A stretch of DNA of 64,000 bases from DASSJM01 sp036280655 (GTDB lineage Bacteria; Actinomycetota; UBA4738; HRBIN12), in the NCBI GenBank assembly GCA_036280655.1, contig DASUQI010000058.1, forward strand, positions 11,727-75,726. The letters are read 5' to 3'. Made by a program: the position numbers and the translations under genes. The notes beneath the pieces were generated by a model. It was not told the DNA's origin, searched no databases, and worked only from the letters and a program-made list of their open reading frames with translations. Shown here piece by piece: positions 60,103 through 64,000 of the stretch; positions within the stretch are counted from its first letter, which is position 1; the number at the start of each line of letters is the position of its first letter.

Positions 60103-60971
60103 GACCTCGCGGCCTGGACGAGCTCGGCGACCTCGGTCGGGGTCCGGCCGACCTTCACGCCGGCGGTCTCGAGCGCCTCGGCCTTGCCCTGCGCCGTCCC
60201 GCTCGAGCCGGTGATGATCGCGCCCGCGTGGCCCATCCGTTTGCCGGGCGGCGCCGTGAACCCCGCGATGTAGGCGACGACCGGCTTCGACATCCGGTCG
60301 CGGACGTACTCGGCGGCCCGCTCCTCGTCGTCGCCGCCGATCTCGCCGATCATCACGACCAGGTCGGTGTCGGGATCGGCCTCGAAGCGCTCGAGCGACC
60401 CGATGAAGCCGATCCCGTGGACCGGATCGCCGCCCATCCCCACGCACGTCGACTGCCCTATCCCCCGCTGGGTGAGCTCGTGGACGATCTGGTACGTGAG
60501 CGTCCCGCTGCGGCTCACGAGGCCGACGCGTCCGGGCGTGCAGATCTCGCCGGGGATGATGCCGACGTTCGAACGCCCGGGCGAGATCACCCCGGGGCAG
60601 TTCGGCCCGACGAGCGCGGCGCCCGTCCCCCGGAGCGAGACCACGACCTGCGCCATGTCGCGGACCGGGATGCCCTCGGTGATGCACACGATCAGCCCGA
60701 CGCTCGCGTCCGCGGCCTCGTAGATCGCCTCCGAGGCGAACCGGGCCGGCACGAAGACCAGCGAGGTGTTCGCGCCGGTTGCCTCGACGGCGTCGGCCAC
60801 GGTGTCGAACACCGGGATGCCCTCGACGTTCTGCCCGCCCTTGCCGGGGGTCACGCCGGCGACCACCTGCGTGCCGTACGAGCGGTTCCGCAGCGCGTGG
60901 AACGTGCCCTCCGAGCCGGTGATACCCGCAACGACGACCTTCGTGTCCTCGTCGACGAGGATCGCCATCAT
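60099..60971 (-). CDS. sucD: Succinyl-CoA synthetase, alpha subunit
   Basis: Makes or cleaves succinyl-CoA with phosphate and a nucleotide. The 290 residues show CoA-binding VVVAGITGSEGTFHALRN, GGQNVEGIPVFDTV, GPNCPGVISPG and the phospho-His loop GKRMGHAGAIITGSSGTA. The overlapping ATG/TGA with sucC (ATGA) indicates a sucC-sucD operon; the downstream PerM-like gene overlaps too. ATG 60971; a second ATG follows. In this window succinyl-CoA from the mutase enters here. Confidence 0.96.
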   Translation of the reverse strand: MMAILVDEDTKVVVAGITGSEGTFHALRNRSYGTQVVAGVTPGKGGQNVEGIPVFDTVADAVEATGANTSLVFVPARFASEAIYEAADASVGLIVCITEGIPVRDMAQVVVSLRGTGAALVGPNCPGVISPGRSNVGIIPGEICTPGRVGLVSRSGTLTYQIVHELTQRGIGQSTCVGMGGDPVHGIGFIGSLERFEADPDTDLVVMIGEIGGDDEERAAEYVRDRMSKPVVAYIAGFTAPPGKRMGHAGAIITGSSGTAQGKAEALETAGVKVGRTPTEVAELVQAARS

Positions 60972-62116
60972 GCCACGCCCTTGGCGAGCCGGGCGGCGCG
61001 CTCGGCCGCCTCGAGCATCGTCTTGGCCGGGACGATCCGCGGATGGTTCGCCTCGGCGAGGATCCGCCGGCCCTCCTCGGCGTTCGTGCCGTCGAGTCGG
61101 ACGACGATCGGGACCTCGGGCGAGACGCGCTCGAGCGCCCCGAGGATCCCCTTCGCGACGAGGTCGCAGCGCGTGATGCCGCCGAAGATGTTCACGAGCA
61201 CGCTCTTCACGTCGGGGTCGGACAGGATCACCTCGAGCGAGGTGGCCATCACCTCGGAACTCGCGCCCCCGCCCACGTCGAGGAAGTTCGCGGCTTCGGC
61301 CCGGGCCCCCGCCTGCTTGACGACGTCGAGGGTGGACATCACGAGCCCAGCGCCGTTGCCGATGATCCCCACCTCGCCGTCGAGCTTGAGGTACTGCAGG
61401 CCCGCGGCCTTCGCGCGCTTCTCGACCGGATCGATCGGGAACGAGTCTGCGAGCGCTGCGATGTCGGGCTGGCGGAACAGCGCGTTGTCGTCGATCGTGA
61501 CCTTGGCGTCGAGCGCCATCACCGCGCCGCCCTCGAGCAGCACGAAGGGGTTCAACTCGACGAGCGTCGCGTCGAACGCCACGAGGACTCCCCAGGCCTG
61601 CGTCAGCAGGCGGGCGGCACCCTCCCGCGCTTCGGGCGGCAGGTGGCCCGTGAGTCGGCGCGCATGGTACGACCGCAGACCGCGCACCGCGTCGACGTGC
61701 ACGCGGCGGATCGCCTCCGGCTTCGACCGGGCGACCTCCTCGATGTCGACGCCGCCCTCGTTCGAGACCATCGCGAGGTACGTGCCCGCCGAACGGTCCA
61801 ACGAGATCGCGGCGTAGAACTGCGCCGCGATGTCGACGAGCTTCTCGACGAGCACGCGGGTGACCGCCGTGCCCTTGAACCCCTCCTCGAACATCCGGGC
61901 GGCCTCGATCGCGGCGCCTTCCGGCGAGTGCACGAGAGCGACGCCGCCGCCCTTGCCGCGGCCGCCCGCCTGCACCTGGACCTTGACCGCGACGTGGCCG
62001 CCGAGCCGCTCGGTCGCACTCGCGGCGTCCTCGGGGGTGGTGATCACCGCGCGTTCGGGAAGCGCGATGCCGTGGCGTTCGAACAGGTCCTTGCCGTGGT
62101 GCTCGTAGAGATCCAC
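60968..62116 (-). CDS. sucC: Succinyl-CoA synthetase, beta subunit (ADP-forming type)
   Basis: ATP-grasp subunit of 382 residues: DLYEHHGKDLFERHGIALPER, VKVQVQAGGRGKGGGVALV for nucleotide, FVLLEGGAVMALDAKVTIDDN with the metal sites, GLVMSTLDVVKQAGARAEAANFLDVGGGA and VNIFGGITRCDLVAKG. Together with SucD it completes substrate-level phosphorylation. It follows the B12-binding mutase small subunit gene by 3 nt, so the product of the mutase (succinyl-CoA) and its consumer are encoded together. ATG 62116. Confidence 0.96.
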   Translation of the reverse strand: MDLYEHHGKDLFERHGIALPERAVITTPEDAASATERLGGHVAVKVQVQAGGRGKGGGVALVHSPEGAAIEAARMFEEGFKGTAVTRVLVEKLVDIAAQFYAAISLDRSAGTYLAMVSNEGGVDIEEVARSKPEAIRRVHVDAVRGLRSYHARRLTGHLPPEAREGAARLLTQAWGVLVAFDATLVELNPFVLLEGGAVMALDAKVTIDDNALFRQPDIAALADSFPIDPVEKRAKAAGLQYLKLDGEVGIIGNGAGLVMSTLDVVKQAGARAEAANFLDVGGGASSEVMATSLEVILSDPDVKSVLVNIFGGITRCDLVAKGILGALERVSPEVPIVVRLDGTNAEEGRRILAEANHPRIVPAKTMLEAAERAARLAKGVA

Positions 62117-62119
62117 AGG

Positions 62120-62527
62120 TCAGCTGGCCCGTTGCTCCGCGAGACGGCCGTTCAGCCAGTCGACGATGTCTCCGGTCGAGGCGCCCGGCGTAAAGATCTT
62201 CTCGATCCCCGCCTGCTCGAGCTTGGGGATGTCGTCCTTCGGGATGATCCCGCCGCCGAAGACCACGACGTCGCTCGCGCCCTTGTCGCGGAGCAAAGTG
62301 ACGACCTTCGGGAACAGGGTCATGTGCGCACCCGAATGGCAGGACAGGCCGACCGCGTCCGCGTCCTCCTGGATCGTCGTCTCCGCGATCTGCTCCGGCG
62401 TCTGGTGCAGGCCCGTGTAGATGACCTCGAACCCAGCGTCCCGCAGGACGCGCGCGATCACCTTGACCCCGCGATCGTGACCGTCGAGCCCGGGTTTCGC
62501 GACGATGATGCGGTGCTTACCTGCCAT
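62120..62527 (-). CDS. mcmB: Methylmalonyl-CoA mutase, small B12-binding subunit
   Basis: A 135-residue cobalamin-binding domain: IIVAKPGLDGHDRGVKVIAR with the DxHxxG His that replaces dimethylbenzimidazole, VIYTGLHQTPEQIAETTIQED, VGLSCHSGAHMTLFPKV and VFGGGIIPKDDIPKLEQAG with GGxIP. It must pair with a large subunit; the only one here is at 35162-36745, 25 kb away. Its gene leads the sucC-sucD set by 3 nt. Such split mutases occur in archaea and some actinobacteria. ATG 62527. Confidence 0.94.
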   Translation of the reverse strand: MAGKHRIIVAKPGLDGHDRGVKVIARVLRDAGFEVIYTGLHQTPEQIAETTIQEDADAVGLSCHSGAHMTLFPKVVTLLRDKGASDVVVFGGGIIPKDDIPKLEQAGIEKIFTPGASTGDIVDWLNGRLAEQRAS

Positions 62528-63040
62528 CGGCCGGGTCAGTCTAGCGAAGCGGTCGTGTGTGACCGGGACGGCTTCACGGGCGCTGATGCGAGCGGGCCTC
62601 CCTGAAACCGGGCGGGATCGCCCGCCTCATCGCTTAGTCGGTCGTGGGCGGGGCGATCGATCTCGTCTACCACCAGCGCTACGCGTCATGCCCTGTTCGC
62701 TGTCGGAGAGCCGGTGCCGCTCGCGGTTCCGGAGAGAGGGACTCGCGGGATCCGCTGGGGTCGTCGTGATGGATCGTCACGCGTCCTGCTGACGCTTCGC
62801 CCTCGCGGAAGGGGTGGATCGAGGTGATCCTAGCCGCTCTCAGCCGAAGGAACCATCCGTTCGCCGCCCCCGATGGAACGTCTACCGGTTGGTAGGGACC
62901 AGTTTCTTCTCAGGGCAACGCCAGGCCACACCGGGACGCCCTGCACCGGGAGGGGGGACCGAAATTACCGGATGGCGGGTGAGACATCACCCGGGATGCG
63001 CTATACAAGGGCCGTTCCCGGGAGACGGAGACACGCAGAC
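62528..63040. other. 513-bp intergenic region without a recognised gene
   Basis: Between the divergent mcmB and the receiver-like gene. Open frames here are short and lack a start signal or protein features, and the composition is less GC-rich than the coding DNA. Small stems occur (for example GGGCG-GGAT-CGCCC near 62608), and the clear inverted repeat is at 62976-62993. A structured leader or small RNA is possible but none is recognised. Confidence 0.6.
62976..63007 (+). promoter_or_regulatory. Inverted repeat and -10-like box before the receiver-like gene
   Basis: CGGGTGA (62976-62982), loop GACA, TCACCCG (62987-62993) is a perfect 7-bp inverted repeat. TATACA at 63002-63007 resembles a -10 box, 34 nt before ATG 63041; TGAGAC at 62980-62985, 16 nt before it, would fall inside the repeat as -35. 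So the repeat may be an operator overlapping the promoter. Confidence 0.4.
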
Positions 63041-64000
63041 ATGGCGAAGATCGCGTCGCCGCGCTCGGCGCTCGTCGCAGACCGCCGGCCGCTCGAGCGT
63101 GGCCTCGCCCGCTTCCTCCTCGAGGAGCGCGGGCTGTTCGTCGTCGGTGAGGCGGCCACGATGGCGGACGTGTTGCTCCAAGTCCAACAGCTCAAGCCGG
63201 ACCTCCTGGTCCTGCACGAGAAACTCGCGCTCGACCACGACCTCACGGTGATCGGCCAGATCCGACGGGTCTCTCCGAAGACGAAGATCTTCCTTCTGGC
63301 CCCCGATCGCGATGTACTCCCCGCCGGCATGATCCTCCTGGTCGATGCCGTCGTAGAGGATGGTCCAGGACTGACGGAACTCGGGACGGCGGTCGCCGGC
63401 CCCAACACCGAATCGGATGTGCCGTCGAACATGACCGTGACGGACATGACCCCGATCCAGTCGTCGCAACACCGACGATCGGCGAGCCGCTGGACCGACC
63501 GGATGCAGGGCTTGGCGGTGGCGTCGGTCATCGCCCTCGCGTTCCTCCTCCTTCGAGATGGCTCCCTCGAGCCTGCCGGGCCCGATACACCTGCGAGCGT
63601 GCATCTCGCAGCGGCGAAGGACTCTCTCGAGGAACTCACCGCGGCCCTGCCTGCTGCATCTTCGGACGAGATCGCCGTGATCGCATCCGAGTTGTTGGCC
63701 GAACGCGAGATCGCGCTGGAGTCGGGCATCGACGTCTCCTCGTTGGATGTGGCGCTCATGCGAGCGCTCGAGGCGGTCTGGGATTCTCTGTCACCGGAGA
63801 TGCAGGAGATCCTTCTCGGCATCTTCGGTGATGTGTTCTCGGAGAACGACGTTCCTCCTCCTCCGGCACCTACGACGGCACCGACCGAGACCCCGAGCCC
63901 GACCGAGACCCCGAGCCCGACCGAGACCCCGAGCCCGACCGAGACCCCGAGCCCGACCGAGACCCCGAGCCCGACCGAGACCCCGAGCCCGACCGAGACC
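63041..64000 (+). CDS. Membrane protein with degenerate receiver-like domain and TETPSP repeats, C-terminus cut off
   Basis: The visible 320 codons start ATG 63041 (GGAGACGGAG upstream). Residues 1-115 resemble a CheY-type receiver: SALVADRRPLERGLARFLLEERG, then KPDLLVLHEKLA, where the phospho-acceptor Asp is His, and KTKIFLLAPDRD. A single membrane helix (GLAVASVIALAFLLL, about 165-180) follows, then an acidic, helical segment (LEELTAALPAASSDEIAVIASELL, about 205-270) and a Thr/Pro/Glu linker of exact TETPSP repeats running off the edge. So: cytoplasmic pseudo-receiver, membrane helix, outside domain. Neither end product nor partner is known; no kinase gene is near. Frame stays open to the window end. 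Confidence 0.75.
   Translation, partial: MAKIASPRSALVADRRPLERGLARFLLEERGLFVVGEAATMADVLLQVQQLKPDLLVLHEKLALDHDLTVIGQIRRVSPKTKIFLLAPDRDVLPAGMILLVDAVVEDGPGLTELGTAVAGPNTESDVPSNMTVTDMTPIQSSQHRRSASRWTDRMQGLAVASVIALAFLLLRDGSLEPAGPDTPASVHLAAAKDSLEELTAALPAASSDEIAVIASELLAEREIALESGIDVSSLDVALMRALEAVWDSLSPEMQEILLGIFGDVFSENDVPPPPAPTTAPTETPSPTETPSPTETPSPTETPSPTETPSPTETPSPTET
63883..64000 (+). repeat. Perfect 18-bp tandem repeat, 6.5 copies, running off the window
   Basis: Unit gaccgagaccccgagccc repeats without a single change from 63883, encoding TETPSP. Its exactness at the nucleotide level means recent slippage or expansion. The window ends inside it, so the copy number is unknown. No spacers are present, which rules out CRISPR. 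Confidence 0.9.

Noticed and set aside
63883..64000. Repeat array as a CRISPR
   Set aside because: Unit is 18 bp in direct tandem with no spacers and lies in an open reading frame encoding TETPSP.

Overview
The window looks like a chromosomal segment of a high-GC actinobacterium, probably from an uncultured lineage. The base composition is strongly GC-rich, genes are packed with 1-8 nt overlaps (GTGA, ATGA, TGATG), and GTG starts are common. Several genes are typical of actinobacteria: DUF1918, a coenzyme F420:NADP reductase beside luciferase-like oxidoreductases, a small protein behind the acyl-CoA carboxylase beta subunit, and a sucC-sucD-PerM-like block near purN-purH as in mycobacteria. 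There is no rRNA, so finer placement is not possible. No tRNA, insertion sequence, prophage or CRISPR array was seen.

Layout. 1-5 kb: a truncated thiolase, an LLM oxidoreductase, ASCH, Nudix and DinB proteins, and an FtsH-like membrane protease. 5-12 kb: methylmalonyl-CoA epimerase, crotonyl-CoA carboxylase/reductase, a RecB-like nuclease, a secreted lysozyme-like protein, propionyl/acyl-CoA carboxylase beta and its small partner, a cupin and a glycosyltransferase. 12-16 kb (minus strand): a membrane/cupredoxin/zinc-ribbon cluster and an M23 peptidase. 16-25 kb: an acyl-CoA dehydrogenase, a giant cyclase-ATPase-TPR regulator, and a four-gene operon of thiolase-like and DUF35 proteins that lack thiolase catalytic residues. 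24-29 kb: a K+ channel with an altered filter, a K+/H+ antiporter with its regulator, and small unknown genes. 29-37 kb: BirA, biotin carboxylase, F420 reductase, a B12-binding MerR regulator next to a DUF4397 secreted protein, a metalloprotease, the methylmalonyl-CoA mutase large subunit, and FolE. 39-52 kb: sdhCDAB, isocitrate dehydrogenase, fumAB, malate dehydrogenase, a second isocitrate-dehydrogenase-like gene and citrate synthase. 52-62 kb: MetF, FolD, PurH, PurN, a PerM-like membrane protein, SucD, SucC and the B12-binding mutase subunit. 63 kb to the end: a truncated membrane protein with a degenerate receiver domain and a perfect 18-bp repeat.

Together the genes describe central carbon metabolism: citrate synthase, isocitrate dehydrogenase, succinyl-CoA synthetase, succinate dehydrogenase, fumarase and malate dehydrogenase (aconitase and 2-oxoglutarate dehydrogenase are not here). 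Propionyl-CoA is fed in through a biotin carboxylase, epimerase and split B12 mutase, with crotonyl-CoA carboxylase/reductase and acyl-CoA-processing enzymes alongside. One-carbon and purine genes (folE, folD, metF, purH, purN) sit between.

The most interesting items are the thiolase-like/DUF35 operon (possible retro-aldolases), the near-identical inverted repeats in front of both the B12-MerR gene and the DUF4397 gene, the frameshifted methyltransferase at 42.4 kb, the perfect tandem hairpins at 5.1 kb, and the degenerate-receiver membrane protein at the right edge.
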